DNA of 64,000 nucleotides. Origin: Phytophthora sp. 'mugwort'. Lineage: Eukaryota > Oomycota > Peronosporomycetes > Peronosporales > Peronosporaceae. The stretch is taken from NCBI GenBank assembly GCA_033558025.1, contig JAUCEF010000001.1, forward strand, positions 3,410,001 through 3,474,000. The letters run 5' to 3'. A model generated the notes under the pieces. The model made no database searches, was not told the origin of the DNA, and saw only the letters and a program-made list of their open reading frames with translations. Numbering within the stretch: the first letter of the stretch is position 1; every line of letters starts with the position of its first letter. Positions 21,525 to 30,408 of this stretch are shown one piece after another. The translations under genes and the position numbers were made by a program.

Positions 21525-21902
21525 ATCCAGGATGAGCATCGATGGTTAACTGTTTGTTGCCGTTGGGGCAGATCGAAAACGTAGTGTGAATTGTCGTAGC
21601 GTAGATCAATGCAATCATCCTGGTAAGGGTTGAGATACATTTGTCGTTAAGAATCTACCTGTTCTCTATGCTGACAGATGATCCCAAGTCGCGCACCATC
21701 TTCGCGAGATATCGTCGCGATGGGACCCGTCACAGCCACGAGATCGGACTTGTATGGCGGCACAACACCGCGTCATCTCGTCTCAAAGTAATACAACAAT
21801 TCATATGCACAACTGGCTGCGTGTCGGCGATCGCACCGAGGTTTGTCATACGTTAAGCAAGTAGAGAAGCCTCACTTCCGAAGGTGTAAAACACTTTCCA
21901 CC
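21525..21902. other. Intergenic region, no supported gene
   Basis: About 380 bases between the secreted-protein gene and the first acyltransferase-like gene. No supported gene or recognisable motif. Confidence 0.4.
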
Positions 21903-23387
21903 ATGAAGACGTCTACTTCTCGTCCAGTTAAGCTGCGGGGCTTCGAGCGCATGACCACTTTGGCTGACAATGTTTCAATGAAAATTGTGCACTCGATGCT
22001 CGTGACTGGGGACGTCGAGACGCTGCTTCGCTTCCTACCGCTTGCTCTCATGCGGACGTTCAACACACACCCGCGCATGCGAGCGCGTCAAGTGCAGGGC
22101 CAAGACTTTGTGGCAGAGATCCACGATCCGGTGACTCTCATCAATGATATTACTGACCAGAAACTGCTGCGGATTCTACAAACTACCAGCCAAAACTTCG
22201 ACAATTGGTCGAAATATGCGGAAGAAGAATGCAACGTCGGGTTTGACCGGTACACGCAGTTCCCGTTCTACCTGACTGCATGGACAGACGAGAAGGTAGA
22301 ACATGCCAGACTCCTGCTGTTCTCCGACCACTACATGTCGGACGGGTATTCAGGAATGGTAGTGCTGAACGGCATTCTCGAGCAGGTCGTTCTACTTGCC
22401 AACCAGGAGAGTCCCGTAGTGCACGAACTCCCCCTACGTCCGTCGTTCTACGACATGTTGCTGTCCACAAAGCCGCTGTCAAAAGGGTTAATGAAGAGCG
22501 TCCTCTCTGTGTTTGGGAAAGCAATCTACCGTAGCGACATGAAGAAGTTCCAGCCCGTTCTACCAGCTCGAGCAGACCAACACGACTTCGTAGTGCCGCC
22601 CGTCTCGAATCCGACCTCGGCTTCATTCGCAGAGGGCGACCGCAGTGCGATGCTCAAGGCTCTCGCTAAATGCAAGGCCGAAAAGGTCACTTTTGGTGGT
22701 GCGGTAGTATGTTCTACCATCCTCGCCTTCTACCACGCAGCTAAAAGACTACCAGACTTTGAGCCATCAAAGCCGTTCAAATTCCTACTAGACGTGGACT
22801 ACAATATGCGTCAACGTGTGCCACACCGCGTCGAGGAAGACCCCGTTGGCGCCTACATCGCCTTTGCTGACCTCGGGTGGCTCGCAAGCGAAGGTGTCGA
22901 CCTCAAGACGACCACATTCTGGGCGCTCGCACGTCGAGCGAAGCACGAGATCGACGCTAAAGTCCATCAAACGATGATGTTGGCCGCTGTGCCTATTCTC
23001 CTCGACCAGCGGATTAACGCGAAAATCCAATCGTCCTTCGCGAATGCTCTTAATATCCGCCACTCGCAGACGTCGGATGCAAATCTCTCTAACATCGGGC
23101 GCTACCCCTTTACTACCGAGCATTTGTTACCGTCCAACGGAGCCAGCGACAAGAAGAATGTGCTTCAAGTGGAAGCTCTGCACGTGTACAATCCGCTCCC
23201 TCACTTGGCTCCTTCAGCAGTTATTTGGGTCTCTTCAGTACACGCGTTCTGCTACTCCATGGGCCACAAGTGCGAGGATGAGACAGCGAGCGCTCTCTTC
23301 GCGGCGTTTGTCGCTGTTTGTGAACATATTGGCAATATTGGAACGGAGGACACAATGGCAAGTGTCCTGGAGCAACTAGATCTATAA
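21903..23387 (+). CDS. HxxxDG CoA-acyltransferase-like protein, copy A (intact)
   Basis: 494 residues with no intron and no signal peptide. The first Met (MKTSTSRPVKLRGFERM) is chosen because KLRGFERM aligns with the start of the three other copies; an in-frame Met lies 20 codons upstream. The key motif is SDHYMSDG, with His143, Asp147 and Gly148 matching the HxxxDG active site of the condensation/CoA-dependent acyltransferase superfamily. DYNMRQRV and VGAYI near the middle resemble the structural DxR and GxY segments of the second half-domain. The C-terminus ends IGTEDTMASVLEQLDL. Substrate is unknown; acyl transfer to an alcohol or amine is typical of the superfamily. It heads a cluster of related copies. 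Confidence 0.8.
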   Translation: MKTSTSRPVKLRGFERMTTLADNVSMKIVHSMLVTGDVETLLRFLPLALMRTFNTHPRMRARQVQGQDFVAEIHDPVTLINDITDQKLLRILQTTSQNFDNWSKYAEEECNVGFDRYTQFPFYLTAWTDEKVEHARLLLFSDHYMSDGYSGMVVLNGILEQVVLLANQESPVVHELPLRPSFYDMLLSTKPLSKGLMKSVLSVFGKAIYRSDMKKFQPVLPARADQHDFVVPPVSNPTSASFAEGDRSAMLKALAKCKAEKVTFGGAVVCSTILAFYHAAKRLPDFEPSKPFKFLLDVDYNMRQRVPHRVEEDPVGAYIAFADLGWLASEGVDLKTTTFWALARRAKHEIDAKVHQTMMLAAVPILLDQRINAKIQSSFANALNIRHSQTSDANLSNIGRYPFTTEHLLPSNGASDKKNVLQVEALHVYNPLPHLAPSAVIWVSSVHAFCYSMGHKCEDETASALFAAFVAVCEHIGNIGTEDTMASVLEQLDL

Positions 23388-23610
23388 CTTTTTTCTTAAT
23401 GTAAGTCCCGTCTCAAGAACAGAGGTTTCTATGATTATTGGACGGTTTAAATCCGTTGATAAATTATATCATATCAACCTTGTTGATGGCACGCATGTTT
23501 GCGCCGTCCAATGGATAGTCTCCAGGATAAATATCTGATAATTGGACAAGACTCAAGTCACTTTAAAAAAATCTTCACAACTCAAACTACCTTCCCAACA
23601 CGATCCAGTC

Positions 23611-25023
23611 ATGGTCAGCAGCTATCCACGTCGTGTCTCTCTGCGGGGTTTCGAGCGTGTCGTGACCATGGTCGATGGTGTCTCCATGAAAATCGTGCAC
23701 TCGATGCTGGTAACGGGCGACGCGGAAACTTTACTGCGCCTTCTACCCGCTGCATTAATGCGAACATTCAATACGCACCCACGGATGCGAGCCCTTCAAG
23801 TAAAAAATCCAGATTTTACAGCCGAAATCCAAGCCCCGTTAACTCTCAATGACATCACGAGCAAGAACCTCCTTCGAACTCGACACTTCACGGATAATTC
23901 CTTTGACAAGTGGCAGAGCTATGCCAAGCAGGAATGCAACGTCGCGTTCGATCGGTTCACTCAGTTTCCATTCTACCTGACGGTGTGGAGAGACGCAAAG
24001 GTAGAACAGATTCGACTGATGCTGTTCTCGGACCACTACATGTCGGACGGACGGTCGGGAATGGTAGTGCTCGACTGCATCCTCACGCACGTGGCCCAGC
24101 TCGCCCAACACGAAGATCTCTCGCCTACCAGCCAAGTCAACGAGTTCCCACTACGTCCTTCACTCTACGAGATGTGGCTATATCCAAATTTACTGACGAA
24201 AATAGTAGTCGAAGGCCTCGTAGCATTCTTCGGCACGTGGATCTACCACAGCATCATGGCAACCTTCAAGCCCGTACTACCTGCACGAGAAGACCAGCAT
24301 GATTTCGTAGCTCCTCCAGTCGAGAACCCTACAGGCGGCTCCATGACACAAGGTGACCCCTTGTGTATGCGTCAAGCTTTGGCAATGTGTAAAGACGAGA
24401 AAGTCACCTTTGGTGGAGCTCTGATAGCTGCTATTGTCCTTGCGGTTTACCAGGCAGCACGAGACCAGACGGGACCGTTCAAACTGTTTGCCGACGTCGA
24501 CTACGATATGCGTCAACGGGTGCCGTATCCTGCCAAAGAAGAGCAAGTCGGGGCGTATATCAGCATTTGCGGGTTAGAATGGCTCGCCAAGGAAGGGGTT
24601 GACATCAAAACTACCCGGTTCTGGGACCTCGCACGTCGGGCAAAGAGCGAAATCGACGCCAATCTCCAATACACCGTACCAATGGCAGCACCGTACGTCT
24701 TTCTGGACCAAAATGTCCACTCAAAGATGGATCCGTCCTTCCCGAAAGTGCTCAAAGCCCCGAACTCACAGACGTCGGACGCCAATATTTCAAACATTGG
24801 ACGATACCCACACACGAGAGAGTTTGTGTTGAACGAAAGAGGACTCAAAGTCGAAAGCTTGCACGTGTACAACTCGATCCCTCATTTAGGACCGTCGGTG
24901 TGCTTTTTCTTGACGTCTGTAGACTCGTTCTGCTACTCGATGGCTCACAAGTGCGAGGATGACACTGCGGAAAGTGTTTTTGCTGCGTGGATTGCTATCT
25001 GTGAAGAAATTGGCAAAGATTGA
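23611..25023 (+). CDS. HxxxDG CoA-acyltransferase-like protein, copy B (C-terminal frameshift)
   Basis: 470 residues from the Met at 23611, which aligns with the other copies (VSLRGFERV); the frame is open to a Met at 23542. The active-site motif SDHYMSDG is intact with His142. The frame ends at EICEEIGKD. One base out of frame, the next stretch reads a tail like that of copies A and C (AEDTLADVLSKLKL, stop near 25066). A small indel near 25018 has therefore removed about 16 conserved C-terminal residues. The rest is highly similar to copy A, including the DYDMRQRV and SQTSDANISNIGRYP blocks. The enzyme could still be active; the lost tail is peripheral to the motif. Confidence 0.72.
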   Translation: MVSSYPRRVSLRGFERVVTMVDGVSMKIVHSMLVTGDAETLLRLLPAALMRTFNTHPRMRALQVKNPDFTAEIQAPLTLNDITSKNLLRTRHFTDNSFDKWQSYAKQECNVAFDRFTQFPFYLTVWRDAKVEQIRLMLFSDHYMSDGRSGMVVLDCILTHVAQLAQHEDLSPTSQVNEFPLRPSLYEMWLYPNLLTKIVVEGLVAFFGTWIYHSIMATFKPVLPAREDQHDFVAPPVENPTGGSMTQGDPLCMRQALAMCKDEKVTFGGALIAAIVLAVYQAARDQTGPFKLFADVDYDMRQRVPYPAKEEQVGAYISICGLEWLAKEGVDIKTTRFWDLARRAKSEIDANLQYTVPMAAPYVFLDQNVHSKMDPSFPKVLKAPNSQTSDANISNIGRYPHTREFVLNERGLKVESLHVYNSIPHLGPSVCFFLTSVDSFCYSMAHKCEDDTAESVFAAWIAICEEIGKD

Positions 25024-25575
25024 GGCTGAAGACACGTTGGCCGACGTGCTGAGCAAACTCAAATTGTAGCGAGCGTGTTTTCCTTGCAGACAGTCGAAGG
25101 CTTACGTGATTCAGTAAGTACAAACCATACAAACTTAAGAAGAAGAGGCGTAATTATTCCTGGCCAATAAATAAACAAACCTCGATTATTGCGAACTTTT
25201 CGGAGTCCTTGACCAATATGAAGGTATATTTATAGTTAAGAGCACAAGTGGACAAAATTATATGTCATTGAGTGCACTCTAAACTAAGAAAGATTATGTT
25301 TGTATTATTTGACTCGAAAATCGCTTCTAGCTCGAGAAATGTTCATCCTTCAACACCAACTGTCATATGAGCAAAACTTAAATACGATTCTTTCGATGAT
25401 GGAACGCTTGACCCATCAATACTTTAGCGGCTAAATTATCCCGTGTTGATGAACGCCGACTCTTACTACGTTCCATCATCCTCTCTTACTACCATCTACT
25501 ACATCCTTTTCGCTTGGAGGTTGTCTGCTTTCACTCTTAAAAACACCTTCCAGCACTCATAAAACCACTCAACAA
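25024..25575. other. Intergenic region, no supported gene
   Basis: About 550 AT-rich bases between acyltransferase-like copies B and C. The first 45 bases still encode the frameshifted tail of copy B. Nothing else was recognised. Confidence 0.5.
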
Positions 25576-27042
25576 ATGGTTACCCCACGACAACTACAAC
25601 TCCGCAGTTTCGAGCGTATGGCCACAATAGCCGACAGTGTCTCCATGAAGATCATACACTCGATGCTCGTCACTGGAGACATCAATACACTCGTACAATA
25701 CATGCCAATGGCATTGACACGTACGTTCAACCTGCACCCTCGTATGCGAGCGCTACAGCTCAAGGACCGCGACTTCACGGCCGAAATTCAACCACCAGTG
25801 ACGCTCGACGTCATCTCCAGTCGAGCGCTTCTTCGACTTCAACGCTTCTCCCAAGCCACTGACAAGCTTTGGACCAGTGGCAACAATACGCTGCACACGA
25901 GTGCGATATTGGCTTTGACCGGTTCACGCAGTTCCCTTTCTTCTTGACCGTGTGGGTCGATGACAAGACGGAGACTCAAGCTCAAGCTCGTCTCATGCTC
26001 TTCTCAGACCACAACATGTCCGACGGGTACTCAGGGATGGCCGTACTCCACTGCGTCCTCGACCAAGTAGCTCTCCTCGCCAAGCACAAGACGTCGAGTA
26101 TTACTCCAAGAGTTCCCACTACGGCCGTCACTGTACGACATGTGGTTGTCGCCGAATTTCCTAACGAAAACCTTGATCGAGAGCTTCATGTCTTTGTTCG
26201 GGACGTGCGAGATGGACAAGTTCACGCCGGTGCTTCCGGCCCGAAGCGATCAGCACGACTTTGTCTCTCCTCCAGTCGCGAACGCCACCACGGCGTCCTT
26301 CGCTCAGGGAACTCCAGCGCGAATGCATGAGACGCTGGTTAAATGTAAGGACGAACAGGTCACGTACGGTGGTGCCGTGGTGGCCGCGGTCATGCTCGCG
26401 TTCTACCGTGCTGCTAAGCAGCAGCCGAACTTCCAACCGGCACAACCGTTCAAGTTGCATGCCGATATGGACTACAATATGCGCCAGTGCGTGCCTTGTC
26501 CGGCTCCCGAAGATCATATTGGTGGCTATGTGTCCGTGTCTGATCTCGGGTGACTCGCAAGTGAAGGTGTCGACATGGACACCACCCGGTTCTGGGACCT
26601 CGCACGTCAAGCCAAGAGCGTAATGGACGACAATCTCCGCTCGGTGCGCGCGGCGGCTGTGAATGTCATTGTAGACCAAGAGATCCACGCGAAGGTCTCG
26701 CCGTCACTTACAAACACTGTGAAGATCCGTTACTCGCAGACGTCGGACGCTAATATCTCGAATATTGGACGGTACCCGTACGCCAAGAAATATTCACTGG
26801 CGGACGAGAAGAGTTCGATAATAGTTAAGAGTTTGCATGTGTACAACCCGGTGCCGCACTTGGCGTCGTCTGCTGCCTTCTTCGTGTCGTCAGTGGACGC
26901 GTTCTGCTACTCGATGGGCCACAAGTGCGAGGACAACGCAGCCAAGTTGCTCTTTAATACGTGGGTCGAACTGTGTGAGAATATTGGAAGCATTGGAACG
27001 GAGGAGACACTAGCGGAGGTGCTGGAGCGCCTGGAATTGTAG
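25576..27042 (+). pseudogene. HxxxDG acyltransferase-like pseudogene, copy C
   Basis: Full-length relic of the same family. The frame opens MVTPRQLQLRSFERM at 25576, shifts near 25870 (before WQQYAAHECDIGF), shifts again near 26110 (before PLRPSLYDMWLSP) and meets an in-frame TGA at 26551 where the paralogs have Trp in the DLGWLA block. It then stays open to 27042, ending TEETLAEVLERLEL. The motif reads SDHNMSDG, so the active-site His, Asp and Gly persist. Two frameshifts plus one nonsense change mean it cannot make the full protein. Sequence conservation between lesions suggests recent inactivation, or assembly errors in part. Confidence 0.85.
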
Positions 27043-27161
27043 TTCGAGTTACACTGACAACCACATGACTTAAACTTTTATTAACGTTGACGATAGCTTT
27101 ACATTACAACGCTCAAAAATTGTAGAACATACTGCACTTATCCGTTCTCTTGCTTGTGATT

Positions 27162-27755
27162 TTACACCGAAGGAGGCGACGTTATCTCGGTCGAAGGGGT
27201 CACTGTTGGGGTTGTGGGCGGTGGAATCGGCGTCTTTGTCGGCGCATGGGTGTGAGTTGGTTTCGTCGTTTTGGGACGCTCGGGAGTCTTCGTCGCAGGC
27301 TTAGATGGTACCGGCTTGGACGTCGCTGGCTTCTTCGTCTTGGCCTGTGTCGCAAGCTCCACAGGCGCAGCCGCTTCCACTGAGCCTTTCAAGCGGTGAA
27401 TGTAACTCAGTGTGGCTAACTCATCAGGCTCTGATCGTTCGAGATCAATGAAGATGTCGTTATTATTGACGAATTTGCCGTCTCGATCACCGTCGTCGTC
27501 AATGTCGATGGCTAGACCGATCTCGACAGCCTGCAGCTCCAGATCCAGATCGACTACACTATCATCGTCGTTCTCGATGAGGTCACTGACATTGTCGCTA
27601 TCGTCAGGTCTGCGGAGAAATTTGGGAGCAGCTTCTTCACTTCCGGATCCAGAGTAGCTTGGGTCCACTACCTGGGCAGACGCAGGGGTGGCTGTGGAGG
27701 CAATGAGGGCTGCCACGCAGACAGCGCTTGTGAGGAGGTGGTGAAGGAGCTTCAT
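27162..27755 (-). CDS. Secreted protein with KxLR motif, EF-hand-like loop and Pro/Thr/Lys-rich tail
   Basis: 197 residues from the Met at 27755. Its signal peptide (MKLLHHLLTSAVCVAALIAS) is clearly related to that of the 21096 gene. KFLR at residues 45-48 is followed by acidic sequence (DDSDN), again an RxLR-like layout with Lys first. The centre contains DIDDDGDRDGKF, a good DxDxDG calcium-loop pattern. The last 70 residues are Pro/Thr/Lys-rich (KPATSKPVPSKPATKTPERP), like a cell-wall-associated or O-glycosylated tail. The upstream in-frame Met at 27905 would bury the signal peptide. Function unknown. Confidence 0.75.
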   Translation of the reverse strand: MKLLHHLLTSAVCVAALIASTATPASAQVVDPSYSGSGSEEAAPKFLRRPDDSDNVSDLIENDDDSVVDLDLELQAVEIGLAIDIDDDGDRDGKFVNNNDIFIDLERSEPDELATLSYIHRLKGSVEAAAPVELATQAKTKKPATSKPVPSKPATKTPERPKTTKPTHTHAPTKTPIPPPTTPTVTPSTEITSPPSV

Positions 27756-28090
27756 GGTGCTCGGGGCTTGAAGACACTTGGTGGTTCGTTTGCTTTTGGC
27801 TGTGCTTAGTTGGTTGCGCTTTGGAAAGTGAGAAGATGGAGATGATACAAAACAACGAGAGCTCTGAACCAGGTTGCCATTGTTTTGAAGTTCAACCAAA
27901 ACCACCGTCCTCTTATCTTGTCTTGCTGGACAGAATCCGATTCACGGTGCGAAACAACCAGCTATTACTTGTTCGGACGGGTCAGGTGACGAGGTAAAAG
28001 AAGGTTTGTCAGATAACCTCGTCCTCAGCAGTCAACTGGCGCGGTCACTATTGAAATCAACATTAGCAGTCAAGAAACTAATCGACAAAG

Positions 28091-28357
28091 ATGAAAACCT
28101 TTCCCAGTACACTCGCTATATTGGTAACAGCTCTCCTGGCGTCAACACCTTCAGTCGAGCCATTCAACCTGTTCGGCGTTGTTCCAAGAAGTGATCATGA
28201 TCAGCACGTTGGCCGCATGAAGCACAGGGGACATCCCCACGGCCCTCACGGTCCCATCGGCTGGCCGCATGACGGAGGTCGGATGCGATCAGCAGGTCCT
28301 GGATATCTGCCGACCGACCCGCAAGGGCTTGAGCACCTGCGACTACGAGGACCGTAA
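28091..28357 (+). CDS. Small secreted His/Gly/Pro-rich protein
   Basis: 88 residues with an N-terminal signal peptide (MKTFPSTLAILVTALLAS, cleavage near residue 22-25) and a His/Pro/Gly-rich body (HRGHPHGPHGPIGWPHDGG). An overlapping +1 frame from 28269 encodes a short cysteine-spaced segment (CDQQVLDIC, then STCDYEDRN and INC). That resembles one Cys-rich repeat of the GLG1 type, so the present 3' half may result from a frameshift in an ancestral Cys-rich secreted protein. It is convergent with acyltransferase-like copy D. No function can be assigned. Confidence 0.55.
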   Translation: MKTFPSTLAILVTALLASTPSVEPFNLFGVVPRSDHDQHVGRMKHRGHPHGPHGPIGWPHDGGRMRSAGPGYLPTDPQGLEHLRLRGP

Positions 28358-28435
28358 TGTTGCATTGTCAATAAATTGTGCCAGCACAATATACAACACA
28401 AAACATATATTTTCCATCATCAATAACTTGTCGAC

Positions 28436-30070
28436 TTACTGGTCCAAGCGAGTCAGAATCTCCGTAAGTGTTTCATCACTTTCAATGCTGCCTAAGCTCT
28501 CGCAGATCAATACCAGCGCCGTAAACAAGTTGTTCGCCACTTCATGTTCCACCTTGTGCGCCATCGAGTAGTTGAACGCGTTCACCGATGACATAAACAA
28601 CGTCACCGACGGAGCGAGATGTGGCAGGGCCTTGAACACGTGCAAACTCTCGACAGACAATACATTGTGCGGAGTCGAGTGCATGCTCTCGAGACGCCAC
28701 GACCGGGTCAACTCTCCGTCGCTCTCCAATGGCAGCACCGCCCGTCGAGTTTTCTTGTACGCTAAGAGACCGCGTCGACTCTCCGTGTCCGAGCTTACGC
28801 TCAGTGCGTGATGTTTCTCGAACGGGTACTGGATCAACTCGGCCACACTCGCGTCCGCTGTGAGTGAATGAGCAACACGAACCTTCTTTAGGAATGACGA
28901 GTCCATCTGTGCATTAAGTTTCTGGTCAGCTGTGATGCTTGGAAGCGCCATGGCCATCGTGTTCTTGAGGTTAGCGTCAATCTCTCGACCAGCTCGACCA
29001 GCCAAGTCCCAGAACCGGGTTGTCAACATGTCGACGCCTTCTGCACTGAGCCAATCCAGGTCGATACTGGCAGTGTACAAGCCAATCTGGTCTTCCTCTG
29101 CTGGGTGTTGCACTTGACGTCGCATATTCCAGTCCACGTCCATTGCGAGTCGAAAAGGATTAAAGCGTCCATGCGGCTCCTTCCCACTACGTACGCGGTA
29201 GAACGCAAGTAGTGTAGCAACTACCAAGACGCCGTTCAACGTCACACCTTCCTTTCTACATTTCACCAGAGCATCACGCATACACTTTGGTTCTCCATCA
29301 GCAAAGAGAGCTTTGGTACTGTTTACCACGGGAGAAGCAGCGAAATCCTGCTGGTCTTTTCGAGCTGGTAGAATGGGCGTGAACTTGTGCACGTTGCCAC
29401 GGAACAGACGACGTCCGAAGATGGCGTGGGTGCCTTTGAGCAGCGGCTTAGCCCATGTGATCTTCGTGAGCCACATACGGTAGAGTGACGGACGTAGTGG
29501 GAACTCCTTGACCACTGAAGTGGAGAGTCTCGGATGCTCTGAGCCTTGTCTAGCTAGTACCGCCACGTGTTCAAGGAGACAGTTAAGCACGACGGCACCT
29601 GAGAACCCGTCGGACATGTACTGATCCGAGAAGAGCATGAGCCGAGCATTGTCCTTACGTGTAGCCACCCAAACCGAGAGGTAGAAAGGTAGCTGGGCGT
29701 GACGGTCAAAGCCGACACTGCACTCCTTCTCCACAAACGTCTGCCAGCTTGTGGGGGTGCCGTCTCCATAGTCTGCAGGTGTCAGCAACCGTACTCGCAG
29801 TAAATTGGCAAGAGTCTCCGTGGTAACCGGAGCCTGAATCTCCGCTGTGAATAGTTGGTCCTTGAGTTCAAGAGCTCGCATACGAGGATGCATATTGAAG
29901 GTATGTATCACTGCAGCAGGTAGGAACCGAAGCAGCGTCGACGTGTCACCACGGACGAGCATCGAGTGCGCCAGCTTGGTTGATACACCGTCAACTGCAG
30001 TGACCATCCGTTCAACACCCCGAAGAGCGACTCGACTACCGGCAGCACAAGTTTCGATGTCAATACTCAT
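28436..30070 (-). CDS. HxxxDG acyltransferase-like protein, copy D (catalytic His replaced by Gln)
   Basis: 544 residues from the Met at 30070 (MSIDIETCAAGSRVALRGVE), chosen because an initiator-like box lies at 30107-30122, between it and the in-frame Met at 30133. Strongly related to copies A-C over the whole length but more divergent. The motif reads SDQYMSDG: residue 150 is Gln where A, B and C have His, so the superfamily's general base is missing. About 45 extra residues, rich in Arg and Ser, sit near position 440-490 before SVESLHVF. The C-terminus (SDETLTEILTRLDQ) aligns with the family end. It may have lost catalysis or gained a binding role. Confidence 0.78.
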   Translation of the reverse strand: MSIDIETCAAGSRVALRGVERMVTAVDGVSTKLAHSMLVRGDTSTLLRFLPAAVIHTFNMHPRMRALELKDQLFTAEIQAPVTTETLANLLRVRLLTPADYGDGTPTSWQTFVEKECSVGFDRHAQLPFYLSVWVATRKDNARLMLFSDQYMSDGFSGAVVLNCLLEHVAVLARQGSEHPRLSTSVVKEFPLRPSLYRMWLTKITWAKPLLKGTHAIFGRRLFRGNVHKFTPILPARKDQQDFAASPVVNSTKALFADGEPKCMRDALVKCRKEGVTLNGVLVVATLLAFYRVRSGKEPHGRFNPFRLAMDVDWNMRRQVQHPAEEDQIGLYTASIDLDWLSAEGVDMLTTRFWDLAGRAGREIDANLKNTMAMALPSITADQKLNAQMDSSFLKKVRVAHSLTADASVAELIQYPFEKHHALSVSSDTESRRGLLAYKKTRRAVLPLESDGELTRSWRLESMHSTPHNVLSVESLHVFKALPHLAPSVTLFMSSVNAFNYSMAHKVEHEVANNLFTALVLICESLGSIESDETLTEILTRLDQ

Positions 30071-30408
30071 AGTCAAGTTGGTGAATTGGAGTGTTCGCTC
30101 GAGGCCGAATTTGAGAATGAGGACAAAGGACATGTATGAACCGAGAGAATTAGAAGGTATTTGATGGCTGGACTCGTCATGGAATGGAAAGTGGGTGCTC
30201 CGCCTCGGACGGAACTTGTGGAGCTGGAATGGACCGCGTCGGAATTGCTGGTGTCAGCATGATATCGTCGCGATGAAAGCTTCGTAACGTCAACGGATCT
30301 TTGTTCAAGTATTTGGCCTTTTATTTGGGCTGTGGCCTGATGGCTTCCTAATCGGAAGTTCCTATTCATAGCAGGTTGGTAAGGTCCAGACCCCGTTTTC
30401 TCCTCGAG
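30071..30408. other. Intergenic region, divergent promoter
   Basis: About 340 bases shared by the divergent acyltransferase-like copy D and the SAM-like/RanBP2 zinc-finger gene. It contains the initiator-like box of copy D. Nothing else was recognised. Confidence 0.4.
30107..30122 (-). promoter_or_regulatory. Oomycete initiator-like element of acyltransferase-like copy D
   Basis: On the minus strand CCTCATTCTCAAATTC matches the oomycete Inr core closely, 37-52 bases before the ATG at 30070. If used, transcripts would begin downstream of the Met at 30133, which fixes the start choice. Confidence 0.45.

Noticed and set aside
28269..28571. Plus ORF of 100 residues as an independent gene
   Set aside because: No signal peptide or promoter, and its 3' half overlaps acyltransferase copy D. 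Only its first 40 codons are notable and are reported as a possible frameshift remnant.
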